64,000 bases of DNA from Ascoidea asiatica (Eukaryota > Ascomycota > Saccharomycetes > Ascoideales > Ascoideaceae): positions 1,350,020-1,414,019 of the forward strand of contig BCKQ01000004.1 of the NCBI GenBank assembly GCA_001600695.1, read 5' to 3'. This document shows, piece by piece, positions 1 through 9,222 of this stretch (its first letter is position 1; every line of letters starts with the position of its first letter). The notes under the pieces are model-generated. The model was given only the letters and a program-made list of their open reading frames with translations. It was not told where the DNA came from and did not search any database. Made by a program: the position numbers and the translations under genes.

Positions 1-56
1 TTATTTCTTCCTTTGATATCTGTGATATCTTTCTTTATATAATCAACTAATGTAAG

Positions 57-92
57 TGTCACTGTCACTGTCACAGTCACTGTCACTGTGAT
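57..92. repeat. CACTGT-type short tandem repeat
   Basis: Imperfect hexamer repeat (CACTGT and its variant CACAGT). It lies just upstream of a CCA-N6-TGG element at 119-130. No function can be assigned. Confidence 0.6.
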
Positions 93-118
93 TGTAATTG
101 TAATTAAATAAACTGTTT

Positions 119-130
119 CCAGAACTGTGG
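119..130. promoter_or_regulatory. CCA-N6-TGG element (CCAGAACTGTGG)
   Basis: Two-fold symmetric 12-bp match to the element that recurs in promoter regions of this window. It lies about 500 bp upstream of the DIP1984-family gene, with a tRNA gene in between. It closely resembles CCAGTTCTGTGG at 25534. A regulatory role is inferred from recurrence only. Confidence 0.4.
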
Positions 131-233
131 GTCTAATGCACTGAAACGTAGGCATAACCTTCAGCCGCAGACATGAATAAATAAATTGATCACACGATCA
201 CAATGTCATTTTTCTTTTAAAAAGCAACAATTT

Positions 234-307
234 GGTCCCTTGGCCCAGTTGGTTAAGGCATCGTGCTAATAACGCGGGGATCAGCAGTTCGATCCTGCTA
301 GGGACCA
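234..307 (+). tRNA. tRNA-Ile (AAT anticodon)
   Basis: A full 74-nt cloverleaf without an intron. The acceptor stem GGTCCCT pairs with AGGGACC, and the discriminator is A73. The anticodon loop reads CTAATAA, giving anticodon AAT (Ile, AUU). A and B boxes are intact and a T-rich pol III terminator follows from 310. A near-identical copy sits at 3876. Confidence 0.97.
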
Positions 308-378
308 ATTTCTTTTTATTTTTTTTATTGTCTTTATTTCTTGAGTATTTTATTTTTACATTTACTACTTGAATCAAT

Positions 379-412
<34 letters not shown>

Positions 413-623
413 TTACAATTCTATTTCCTAAACAGATTTCATTATGATAGTGATAATGTTAATTTTTATACCGTAGTTCAGGTTCATTTGGGTTCCGTTA
501 TTATTTTTACTTTCTTATACGTATATAAAAAGAGGTCTAAATTCATTATTATATTTCCAATTCAAATAAATTTTTTAAGTAAAAGAAAAGATAATATTAT
601 AAAAAGTTAGTTATTTTGAAGAA
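308..623 (+). promoter_or_regulatory. upstream region of the DIP1984-family gene
   Basis: Contains an AAT microsatellite (381-410) and a good TATA box, ATATAAAAAG, at about 523-532, some 90 bp before the ATG at 624. The A-rich leader just before the ATG is typical of yeast. Together these indicate that the downstream gene has a working eukaryotic promoter. Confidence 0.5.
381..410. repeat. (AAT)10 microsatellite
   Basis: Ten consecutive AAT units in non-coding DNA upstream of the gene at 624. The same trinucleotide makes the Asn runs in many coding regions of this window. Confidence 0.9.
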
Positions 624-1139
624 ATGAAACTTTATTCAGCTTTAAGATTAAGAAAAGAGTATGAAATAAAACTTGAAAATCTTGAAGATCGTATTAAAAA
701 TAATTGTATTGTTCAACAAGATTCAGAACCTTCAGAAGATTATAAAGAATTATTAAAAGAATATATGATAATAAATGAAAATTTAAAAAATTTAATTACA
801 GATATTAATAATACTAATGCTAATAGTAAATTTAAATTTAAATTTAATGAATCAAATGAATTAAGAAGTTTAACTGAAGCATTTTCATTAAGATATAATT
901 TAAATAGACAAATTAAAATTTTAAATTCAATTTCTTCTAATGGTATTATTAATAATCATATTCATTCAAAAACTGAAATTAAATATTATTCTGTTATTAA
1001 TGTTGCTGAAAATCAATATTTAGCTTCTGAAATTCGTAAAAAATTAAGAAAATTAGATAATTTAATTGAAGAACAAAATTTTACTGTTGATTTAATTACT
1101 AATTACAAATATTTCAAATATAATAAATATAATAAATAA
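624..1139 (+). CDS. DIP1984-family protein (bacterial-type small protein)
   Basis: A 171-aa protein that I recognise as DIP1984 family, a bacterial family often labelled 'septicolysin' in databases; that label is no evidence of function and I infer none. The family pattern is collinear: an N-terminal MKL..AL..R.. helix, a charged coiled segment around residues 15-60, an IN.TN motif (residues 61-65, INNTN), an arginine-rich central helix (about 80-103), an S(K/R)TEIKY motif (115-121) followed by V.VAE, and a C-terminal helix with N(F/W)T.DLI (residues 151-157). Length is normal for the family (about 150-160 aa) plus a short Tyr/Lys/Asn tail. There are no introns, no signal peptide and no membrane segment. 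Codon use is as AT-rich as the neighbouring yeast genes, so any transfer is not very recent. The molecular role is unknown. Confidence 0.8.
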   Translation: MKLYSALRLRKEYEIKLENLEDRIKNNCIVQQDSEPSEDYKELLKEYMIINENLKNLITDINNTNANSKFKFKFNESNELRSLTEAFSLRYNLNRQIKILNSISSNGIINNHIHSKTEIKYYSVINVAENQYLASEIRKKLRKLDNLIEEQNFTVDLITNYKYFKYNKYNK

Positions 1140-1282
1140 TTAAAGATATAATTAATATAAACAAATAAACAAATAAACAAATAAATAAATAAATAAATAT
1201 TTAAAATTTTGACCCTATGAAGTAACCCCTTTCTTTAATGGTGTTATGTTGAGTTGCGTGACAGTTTTAACTGTAAACATTT

Positions 1283-1354
1283 GGCCGTGTGGTCTAGTGG
1301 TATGATTCCTGCTTTGGGTGCAGGAGGCCCTGGGTTCAATTCCCAGCTCGGCCC
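1283..1354 (+). tRNA. tRNA-Pro (TGG anticodon)
   Basis: A 72-nt cloverleaf with anticodon TGG in loop TTTGGGT. The sequence closely follows the S. cerevisiae tRNA-Pro(UGG), including the T6-T67 mismatch in the acceptor stem. It has no intron. A run of six T follows from 1355. Confidence 0.96.
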
Positions 1355-1453
1355 TTTTTTGAAATTCACTTTCTTTTTTTTTTTTCCATTTTTTTAACAT
1401 TACGTATTCCTTCTGTGTTGAAAAGTGGAAAAAACAAAAAACAACATCAAATT

Positions 1454-1526
1454 GGTCCGTTGGTCAAGTGGTTACGACGCTTCGTTTACACCGAAGAGAT
1501 CGCGAGTTCGATCCTCGCATGGATCA
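1454..1526 (+). tRNA. tRNA-Val (TAC anticodon)
   Basis: A 73-nt cloverleaf with acceptor GGTCCGT/ATGGATC, anticodon TAC (Val, GUA), T arm GCGAG-TTCGATC-CTCGC and discriminator A. It has no intron. A T-rich terminator follows at about 1531. It lies 100 bp after tRNA-Pro on the same strand. Confidence 0.96.
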
Positions 1527-2085
1527 TATCTTTTTTGTTCTTTTAGATGTAAATTACAACCATATATCATATATTATATATATACTATTAAATATCATAT
1601 AATATATATATACTAAGTTTACTTATCTCATTCTGTTTTTAATACAAACACAGCCATGTTTAATAAATATTTCATTTACAATATAATAAATAAACTATAA
1701 TACAAAGTTTTTTCTATGTACTCGTGTGCTCAATGACATAACTTTATTTAATCATATTTAGTAAATGAAAATTACATTTAAAAACAATCAATTCACTCAT
1801 TTTATAAAATTTTCTCTTAGGTTTTATTGGAATTAAGTAAATTATATCCTTAATAATCTTTTAATTATTCATTATAAAAAACGTTTTCCATATATTTTTA
1901 TTACAATTTTATTATTAAAATGTTTAAAAATTTATGAATATTAATGAAAATGATATAATAGTTCTGTAAAAATGTATAAAAACTTGAGAATTTCACTTAT
2001 AATATAAATATTTGAAAATTTATAATAATTTATTCAAATTTATAATAATCTATTCAATTCAAATCTTTTTTTTTTTTTTTAAAAT
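1527..2085. other. AT-rich intergenic region upstream of the TRK gene
   Basis: Very AT-rich, with no ORF, RNA gene or GC-rich island seen. A run of 15 T sits at 2066-2080 directly before the TRK start codon. The promoter of the downstream gene should lie here, but no clear TATA or factor site stands out. Confidence 0.5.
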
Positions 2086-3606
2086 ATGTTGTTTCTTAAA
2101 AAAATATTTGAAAAATTCATTTTCATAAATTATTTAAATTTTATCTCAATTCATTATATATACATAATTTCAATTGCTTTAATTGGTTCAATTTTAATTT
2201 ATATTTCAAATCCATCTTGGTCTAAAGAAGAAAATATTAAAATTTCATATATTGATTCATTATTTTTAAGTTCTTTAGCTTCAACTGAAGCTGGTTTAAA
2301 TACAATTGATTTAAATTTATTATCAACTTTTCAACAATTTATAATTTATTTATGTTCTTTATTAACAAATCAAATTTTAATAAATTTATTTATTTTAATT
2401 TTTAGATTTTATTCTTTTAAAAATTATTTTAAAATTAATAATAAAAATAATAAAAATAATAATATTGAATATAAATCAATTGAATTACTTATAAAAATTT
2501 TAATTATTTATTATTTTGGAATTAATTTATTAAGTTCAATTATTTTATTACCATGGATTTCAAATTCAATTTCAATTTCAAATTTAAATTATATTAATAA
2601 ATTTAATTTATCTTATATTTGGTGGAGTTTTTTTACAATAAATTCTGCTTTTAATAATTTAGGTTTTACTTTAACTCCAGATAATATGATTTCATTTAAT
2701 TCTTCAATTTATCCTTTATTAATATTAAGTTTTTTAATTATTATTGGTAATACTGGTTTTCCAATTTTTTTAAGATTTATAATTTGGTTTTTATTAAAAA
2801 TTTCAAAAAAAAAAAATAATTATAATAAATCTTTAAAATTTTTATTAAAATTTCCAAGAAGATGTTTTACATTATTATTTCCAAAAATTCCAACAATTTT
2901 TTTATTATTAATACTTTTATTATTAAATTTAACTGATTTTATTATATTTTTAATTCTTGATTTATATAATAAATCATTATTATCAATTAAATTAAATTAT
3001 AGAATTTTTGATATTATGTTTCAATCAATTAGTACAAGAACTGCTGGTTTTGGAATTTTTAATTTAGCAGATTTACATCCTGCAATTCAAGTAAGTTATA
3101 TGTTAATGATGTATATATCTGCATTACCTTTAACAATTTCAATAAGACAAACAAATATTTATGAAGAAGAATCTTTAGGTATTTATTATCTTAAAACAAA
3201 AGAAGATTGTGAAAATTTGAAAGAAAATAAAGCAAAAACTTTTTTCAAAACACATTTAAAAAATCAATTAAGTCATGATTTATGGTTTATTTTTATTTGT
3301 TTATTTATAATTTGTATTGCAGAAAATAAAAGATTAAGTGATTTAACTCAAACAAGTTTTACAATTTTTCAAGTTTTATTTGAAATTGTTTCAGCATATG
3401 GTACTGTTGGTTTATCATTAGGTTATCCAAATACTAATGCTTCATTCTCTGCACAATTTTCAATAATTTCAAAATTAGTTATTATTGCAGTTGCAATTAG
3501 AGGTCGTCATAGAGGATTACCATATGCTATTGATAGAGCTTTAGCTACACCATCGAAAGAATTAATTGAAAGAGATGAAGTTGAAGATTCATATATTCCA
3601 GCTTAA
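2086..3606 (+). CDS. TRK1: TRK/KtrB-type potassium transporter, short form
   Basis: A 506-aa membrane protein of the Trk/Ktr/HKT potassium uptake family. Four membrane-pore-membrane units are visible by their selectivity-filter glycines: STEAGLNTID (G70), FNNLGFTLTPD (G193), STRTAGFGIFNL (G321) and SAYGTVGLSLG (G439). Family sequences GNTGFPIFLR (221-230), the HPAIQ segment after filter 3 and RGRHRGLPYAIDRA near the C-terminus fit fungal Trk proteins. S. cerevisiae Trk1 is about 1,235 aa; the length difference is mainly the long hydrophilic cytoplasmic loop between the first two units, here reduced to an Asn/Lys stretch at about 115-128. Expected role: high-affinity K+ uptake at the plasma membrane. 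The ATG follows a poly-T tract and is the first in frame. Confidence 0.92.
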   Translation: MLFLKKIFEKFIFINYLNFISIHYIYIISIALIGSILIYISNPSWSKEENIKISYIDSLFLSSLASTEAGLNTIDLNLLSTFQQFIIYLCSLLTNQILINLFILIFRFYSFKNYFKINNKNNKNNNIEYKSIELLIKILIIYYFGINLLSSIILLPWISNSISISNLNYINKFNLSYIWWSFFTINSAFNNLGFTLTPDNMISFNSSIYPLLILSFLIIIGNTGFPIFLRFIIWFLLKISKKKNNYNKSLKFLLKFPRRCFTLLFPKIPTIFLLLILLLLNLTDFIIFLILDLYNKSLLSIKLNYRIFDIMFQSISTRTAGFGIFNLADLHPAIQVSYMLMMYISALPLTISIRQTNIYEEESLGIYYLKTKEDCENLKENKAKTFFKTHLKNQLSHDLWFIFICLFIICIAENKRLSDLTQTSFTIFQVLFEIVSAYGTVGLSLGYPNTNASFSAQFSIISKLVIIAVAIRGRHRGLPYAIDRALATPSKELIERDEVEDSYIPA

Positions 3607-3728
3607 ACTACTAAACTTTTTAGATTCCATAGATTTAATAAACTCAATAAACTTTTTAGAATTTATAAATTTATTTCAGTTATTTCCATAATTAAATAAA
3701 AAAAAAAAAAAAGAAAAAGAAAGAAGAA

Positions 3729-3777
3729 TGCTCTGGGAGAGGCTCGAACTCTCGACCTTCAGCAACCTCACAGATCC
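3729..3777 (-). pseudogene. 3'-half tRNA remnant, resembling elongator tRNA-Met
   Basis: On the minus strand a 3' anticodon-stem segment GCTGAAGGTC is followed by a perfect T arm (GAGAG-TTCGAGC-CTCTC), acceptor 3' strand CCAGAGC and A73, then a T-rich pol III terminator. This resembles the 3' half of yeast elongator tRNA-Met. The matching 5' acceptor strand (GCTCTGG), D arm and A box are not found in the roughly 100 bp before it or directly after it, so it is not a complete tRNA. Confidence 0.5.
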
Positions 3778-3875
3778 GAGGCCTGGGGTGTTCTTAGAAG
3801 GCAGTAATGATAAATAATATTTATTTAAAATTGTTATGATAGTTTTTTTGAAGTTTTTTCTTAAAGCATTAATTT

Positions 3876-3949
3876 GGTCCCTTGGCCCAGTTGGTTAAGG
3901 CATCGTGCTAATAACGCGGGGATCAGCAGTTCGATCCTGCTAGGGACCT
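3876..3949 (+). tRNA. tRNA-Ile (AAT), second copy with T73
   Basis: Same sequence as the tRNA at 234-307 through position 72, anticodon AAT. The base after the acceptor stem is T instead of A, and a T run follows immediately. The upstream flank (AAAGCA..AATTT) and terminator sequence resemble those of the first copy, so the two arose by duplication or are kept alike by gene conversion. Confidence 0.9.
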
Positions 3950-4665
3950 TTTTCTTTTTATTTTTTTGTTATTTCTTAAATTAAGCTCAAATGTTCGTAG
4001 ATTATAACTTCTATTCAGGATATATTAACTGTGAGTGAAAATGATACATTCAAAAGCTATTCAAAACTGAAAATATAAATAAAGGATAATTATAAAAGGA
4101 ATATGTAATTTTACAAAGTATATACAATAATAAATCCATTAAAATTCCTCATTTAATCAAAACTTATTTCCATTAGCATACTATTTGTTAACTTAATATA
4201 TTTTTATTTTTTTGTTCCTGAAGGTAAAATATATATTAAGCCATCACTGTCTTTGTTCTCTTCATCTCAAAATATATTGAAAGTACGCAATGAAAATTAT
4301 CAATTATTAATTATTTACGTCATTTATTAGTAACTTCAAGATCTATTATCCGATTATCTGACATACTTTCCCTCTAACAAAAATCAAAAACTAATAGTTC
4401 TTGAAGCTCGATTGATTCACTTCATTGAGACCTAAAAAAATCAGTAAAATAGAAATAATTTAACTTAACCATAATCATACCATAATCATGTCATAAGCAT
4501 ATCATAGTCTTACTTGATATTTTAATTACCAAAATTTTTACATCTTTTCATAACTGAAACACCAACTAGATTAAATTAATCATATATTCTTTGTATCAGA
4601 AGAAAATTCATATTATTTAACAAATTTCTCCTAAAAGATCAAGTTGCTATACATAATGTCTTTCT
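3950..4665. other. convergent intergenic region (TRK and NDT80-like 3' ends)
   Basis: AT-rich DNA between the 3' ends of convergent genes. No ORF, RNA gene, GC-rich island or CCA-N6-TGG element was found. Confidence 0.5.
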
Positions 4666-7600
4666 TTATTTAATATTATAGCTTTTAACAGTTTTATTAA
4701 GTCTATCTTGAGACTTTTTATCTATTTGTCCTTTATCTGGTAAATTCATTGACTTCCTTCTAGTTATATTAACCATAGCTTGTCTTGGATGATGAGCTCC
4801 ATGTGGAAAATATAATGCATCAATTGGTGGTAAATAATACATCTTTGATAAAGGTATATATACATATCCTTCATCTTCATTTTCTTCTTTTTCATTTATT
4901 TCAACTATATTTTGTTGAATTTCTTTACTTTCATCTATTTCCATGTTATTAGATTTCGGAATATTCAATTTAGAATAACTCTCAAAAGCACTCTTTTCTT
5001 TCAACACCTCATTAGAAAAATTAACTTTACTTTTATTATCCATATTAATATCAATGTCTTCTTTCTTAGTATTACAATCAGTACTTAAACCTTTTTCATT
5101 TACAATTTCATCATCATTATCATTGTCATCAATTTTAGTATTACAAGATAAATCTTCAGTCTCATCTGTATCAAATTTTTTAATCAAATTAATCTGATTA
5201 TTTTTATCATTATTATCAATTATCAAAGATTCCTCATTTTTCTTTATTTTTTTACTTTTAACTTCACTTTTAGTTATTAATATATCTCTTCGTTTATTAT
5301 AAAAACTTGGATTTCTACCTCTAACTTGAATTGGACTAGATCTAAGAGAACTTATCAAATATTTATTATTACTTTCATCAATAACATGTAATGCAATAAC
5401 AATATAATAAAAATTTTGAAACATTAAAAATCTACCATTATTTGGTGTTGCACTTTTAAATTGAGTTTTCCTTAATGAAAATGATAATTTATTTTTATCT
5501 TTGATTAAATCATTAGAAAAATCAAATGTAGATGAATTTAATTGAATTGATTTATTAGATTTTTTTGATAATTTCCTTATTTCTTTATGTTCACTAGAAT
5601 TACTATTATTAACATGACCTTTATCAATATTATCTTCATTATTACAATCTTTATTACAATCTTTATTAGAGTCTTTACTTGAATTTTCATCAAATATTAG
5701 TAAATCTACTATATCATTAGAAAAATTAGTTGTTGCATAGACAGATAATCTGAAAGATTTAAATTTATTTTTAATTTTTCTTCTTTTTGTAACATTTCCA
5801 ACTTGATTGTGGTTTGCTTTTTCCATTTCAACTTCCTTTCCTTTCTCTTTTTCATTTTCATTTTCATTTTTATTTTTATTTTCATTTTCAAAATCGTAAT
5901 CATAATCATAGTTTCTAATATTGTACCTACTTGAGTTAAAATTTTCTTTTTCAATTATAGAAATGAATTTTATTTTAGAAAATTTTTCAAAGCATAATGA
6001 TCCTGTTATATGAATAAAATTTCTTCTATAACAAGATATTGATGTTTTCTTTTTATTTTTTGAAGTTGCTTCAAAATTTGGATTTATTTTTTCATTGAAA
6101 TTAGTATTATTTATATATATATCATTTGATAATGTATAAAGAAATCTACCATCAATTTCTCCTTCTAATTTGAATTTAATTTCTTCATTTTTATCATTTA
6201 ATAATTTTATTCTATTATGCAGTTCAAATATTGATTCGATTTGAGTATTATTAGATATTATAGATTCATTACTATCATTTGAATTTCCACTAGGTTCATT
6301 ATTTATATCATTATTTATATTATAAGGATAAAGAAGTAAAAGTGATGAATATTTAGTAGAACTTTCTTTTGTTTTATGTTTTTTGATAGATTTTCCTTTT
6401 GATGTATTCAAAACATTTGAATTATTTTCATTACTTATTTTTTCATCTCCACTTTCCTGATCAAAATTATTAAAATCTTTATCATGTATTTTCGAAATTT
6501 TTTCAATTGAGGCATCTTCGAGTTTTAAAGATTCTTCAACTTTTAAGGTTTCAGGTGGAATTGAGAAATTTGAATCAGTTTTAATAGTAGGATTTGAATA
6601 TGAGATTTGATTAGGTTTATTTGAATTTTTAATAATTTGAACAGATGGATTAAGTGGGGAAATTGAAGAGTTTGAAGAAGGAGATATTAAAGATTGATTT
6701 TTATCACTTATACATTTTTTTAAATTTTTTGGAGTTGAATTTATACTTGGATTAATAATAGAATCAACAAGAGGATTTACTTTTGATTTTGTTTTTGGAG
6801 ATATCGATGTTTTTAATTTATTATCGACTTGATCAGTAATTTTATTAACATTTTTTTTATTGTGAGTAGTAGTATCCTTAACTTTAGACATATTACCAAG
6901 AGTAGTGGTAATATTAGTAGTAGTATTTCCAATGCTTGTATTAGTAGTGATAGTATTATCTGTGGTAGAATTAGTGGAATTATTTGAATTTTGGTTATTA
7001 TCATTTGAATAGTAAGTTCCTAAATTATATTTGAAGCTATCATTAGTTAAGTTATGTATATTCAAAGATGTTTCATCATTATTAATCAAATTATTTTCAA
7101 GTGAGTTATATGCAGTGTTATTATTATTTGAATTATTATTTACAGAATTGTTTCGATTATAATTTCTATAAGTATTTTGGTTAGAAATTAAGTTTGAATT
7201 TATATTTGGATTTATATTTGGGATCATATTCATGTTCATATTCATATTAGAGTTCACATTTGAATTTAAATTTATATTATTTAAATTTCTTGGATCATTA
7301 TTGTAATTAACTGAATTATAATTTCGATCTATACTTTGATTCAGGCTTTGGTTATAATTCTGATTATAGTTTTGGTTATAATTCTGGGTGAAATTTTGAT
7401 TATAGTTTTGACTATAGTTTGAGTTTGAATTTTGATTAGAGTTCTGATTATAGTCATTGCTATGATTATGATTATGATTATGATGATTAGAAATAGGATT
7501 AGGATTAGGATTAAAATTTTGGTTGAAATTCAGGTTGAAGTTTTGATTAAAATTTGGGTTGAAATTTGAATTATAATTTGGATTATAATTTGGATTAAAA

Positions 7601-8244
7601 TTTGGATTATAGTTTGGATTATAATTTGGATTATGATTATGATTATGATTATGATTTTGATTTGGGTTTATTATTGAAGCTTCAAATGGAAAATACGATG
7701 GAAAGTGAGAATGAGAATGAGGATTAATAGATGAATATAAATTAGAATTATATATATTAGATTGTTTTTGTTCATCACTATAGATTGAAGATGATAGTTC
7801 TGGATAATTAGGTTTTATTGATTCATATAATTGCAGATTATCGATATTATTCTCATTAGAGTTATTATTACTATTGCCATTATTATTGTTATTATAAATT
7901 CCATTGTTTGAATTAGTTTGAATTATTTGGTTTAAATTGTTATTAATATTATTGTTGTTATTATCAGTAATACTGATCTTAGTGTTATTTTTAGTATTAT
8001 TTACAGATAAGAATGCTTGTGGAGTGATTGCATTACCATTATTACTATTAGTTACGGAACTATTAGAACTATTTTCATATTCATTATTGAACAGTTGTTG
8101 GATATTTAAATTAATATCATTATTGTTATTATTTGAATCAAAATTTATTAAATTTTGATTATTTGAAGTGGTTTCTAATTCAGGTAAGAACAAAGAAGCA
8201 AACTCATCTTCAATAGCTGAAATGGAACCTCTATTGGGGAACAT
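4666..8244 (-). CDS. NDT80/PhoG-type transcription factor
   Basis: A 1,192-aa protein with an Ndt80 (PhoG-like) immunoglobulin-fold DNA-binding domain at about residues 680-985. Recognisable blocks are EGEIDGRFLYTL, ISCYRRNFIHITGSLCF, the FRLSVYATTNF strand, the long YYIVIALHVIDESNNKYL strand, and SSPIQVRGRNPSFYNKRRD, the family's RGR(S/N)P signature. Two acidic or basic low-complexity inserts (about 775-820 and 850-890) interrupt the domain and make it longer than usual. The N-terminal half is Asn-rich with degenerate NPNYNPNF repeats. A conserved-looking tail, PPIDALYFPHGAHHPRQ, lies near the C-terminus. Family members control meiosis (Ndt80), nutrient stress or cell death; which of these applies here cannot be told. 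Upstream DNA has three CCA-N6-TGG elements. Confidence 0.85.
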   Translation of the reverse strand: MFPNRGSISAIEDEFASLFLPELETTSNNQNLINFDSNNNNNDINLNIQQLFNNEYENSSNSSVTNSNNGNAITPQAFLSVNNTKNNTKISITDNNNNNINNNLNQIIQTNSNNGIYNNNNNGNSNNNSNENNIDNLQLYESIKPNYPELSSSIYSDEQKQSNIYNSNLYSSINPHSHSHFPSYFPFEASIINPNQNHNHNHNHNPNYNPNYNPNFNPNYNPNYNSNFNPNFNQNFNLNFNQNFNPNPNPISNHHNHNHNHSNDYNQNSNQNSNSNYSQNYNQNFTQNYNQNYNQNYNQSLNQSIDRNYNSVNYNNDPRNLNNINLNSNVNSNMNMNMNMIPNINPNINSNLISNQNTYRNYNRNNSVNNNSNNNNTAYNSLENNLINNDETSLNIHNLTNDSFKYNLGTYYSNDNNQNSNNSTNSTTDNTITTNTSIGNTTTNITTTLGNMSKVKDTTTHNKKNVNKITDQVDNKLKTSISPKTKSKVNPLVDSIINPSINSTPKNLKKCISDKNQSLISPSSNSSISPLNPSVQIIKNSNKPNQISYSNPTIKTDSNFSIPPETLKVEESLKLEDASIEKISKIHDKDFNNFDQESGDEKISNENNSNVLNTSKGKSIKKHKTKESSTKYSSLLLLYPYNINNDINNEPSGNSNDSNESIISNNTQIESIFELHNRIKLLNDKNEEIKFKLEGEIDGRFLYTLSNDIYINNTNFNEKINPNFEATSKNKKKTSISCYRRNFIHITGSLCFEKFSKIKFISIIEKENFNSSRYNIRNYDYDYDFENENKNKNENENEKEKGKEVEMEKANHNQVGNVTKRRKIKNKFKSFRLSVYATTNFSNDIVDLLIFDENSSKDSNKDCNKDCNNEDNIDKGHVNNSNSSEHKEIRKLSKKSNKSIQLNSSTFDFSNDLIKDKNKLSFSLRKTQFKSATPNNGRFLMFQNFYYIVIALHVIDESNNKYLISSLRSSPIQVRGRNPSFYNKRRDILITKSEVKSKKIKKNEESLIIDNNDKNNQINLIKKFDTDETEDLSCNTKIDDNDNDDEIVNEKGLSTDCNTKKEDIDINMDNKSKVNFSNEVLKEKSAFESYSKLNIPKSNNMEIDESKEIQQNIVEINEKEENEDEGYVYIPLSKMYYLPPIDALYFPHGAHHPRQAMVNITRRKSMNLPDKGQIDKKSQDRLNKTVKSYNIK

Positions 8245-8639
8245 TATTTAGAATTATTTGTATATTGGATGATAAATTTGAAAAGAATTTCGATATAAAC
8301 ATATATCTATTGATATTGACACTAGGGGATATAAAATATCATTTAGGACTTAATTTAGCAGGGTAAAAAGTACAACCTACAGATAATTTGATAAATCGAT
8401 AAATCGAGTATTATATTGTTACTCCAGTTTATGTAATGATTATATTACAAGCAAATAATAAAAGAATAATACATTTACTCTTAGATCGAGTTTAAGAGAT
8501 GCGATTGAATCTATTGTTTAATAGAGTAAATATATTCAGTAATAAATAAATAGCCAATTGTTAACGTTAAGTCCAAAAACAAGCTGTAAATAAATAATAG
8601 CTTTGATTGAAGCATGAACTTTGACACATTATTTTGATA

Positions 8640-8870
8640 AGTGCAGTAATGAATCAGTTAATCAGTTCACGAGCCGTGGGAAGATTGAAAATGGCGAGCA
8701 CGAAGAAAAACAAGAAAAACAAGAAGAAGAACAAAGTACACGAGAAATGGCACTACAAAACTGGCAGATCCACTGAGGTGGTAGCACCAGCCTAGTGGTC
8801 CTACAAAAGAGGAGCCAGAAAAGTGGCGTCAGCAGCGTTAGCAAAAATAATTTCATCTATTCAAAAGTAA
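8640..8870. promoter_or_regulatory. GC-richer island with three CCA-N6-TGG elements
   Basis: Within the 8245-9222 gap, upstream of the NDT80-like gene and downstream of CRZ1, is a markedly GC-richer block. It contains CCACTGAGGTGG (8770-8781), CCAGCCTAGTGG (8787-8798) and CCAGAAAAGTGG (8815-8826), all with exactly six bases between the half-sites. They lie about 525-580 bp before the NDT80-like ATG. The rest of the gap is AT-rich with A-rich tracts towards 9210. The regulatory role is inferred. Confidence 0.5.
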
Positions 8871-9222
8871 GTTACTGCTGAAGCAGAGACAAGAAAAAAA
8901 AAGATTAGAAATTAGAGATTAGAAATCAGAAACTTAAAGAAGAAGAGCCCAGAGAAAATTATTAAAACAAAGGTTAAGACGAAAAGGAATAATCAGAGAA
9001 ACTATGGAAACCCATAACTAATCATTTAGAATGAAGAAAAACTGAGAAGAATAAGAAAATATTAAAGAAAGTAGATATCCTGAAAAAAAGGTAAAAAAAA
9101 GTTTAAAAAAATAGAGAAAGTCAAAAAAAAAAAAATAACAAGTAGAGATTGTGAAAAAGATAATACAGATATCATTCATCGAAAAAAGAAAAAAAAAAAG
9201 ATCAACATTTAGAATGCAATGA

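Noticed and set aside
1215-1400. Minus-strand ORF of 61 codons
   Set aside because: It overlaps the tRNA-Pro gene on the opposite strand; a chance frame.
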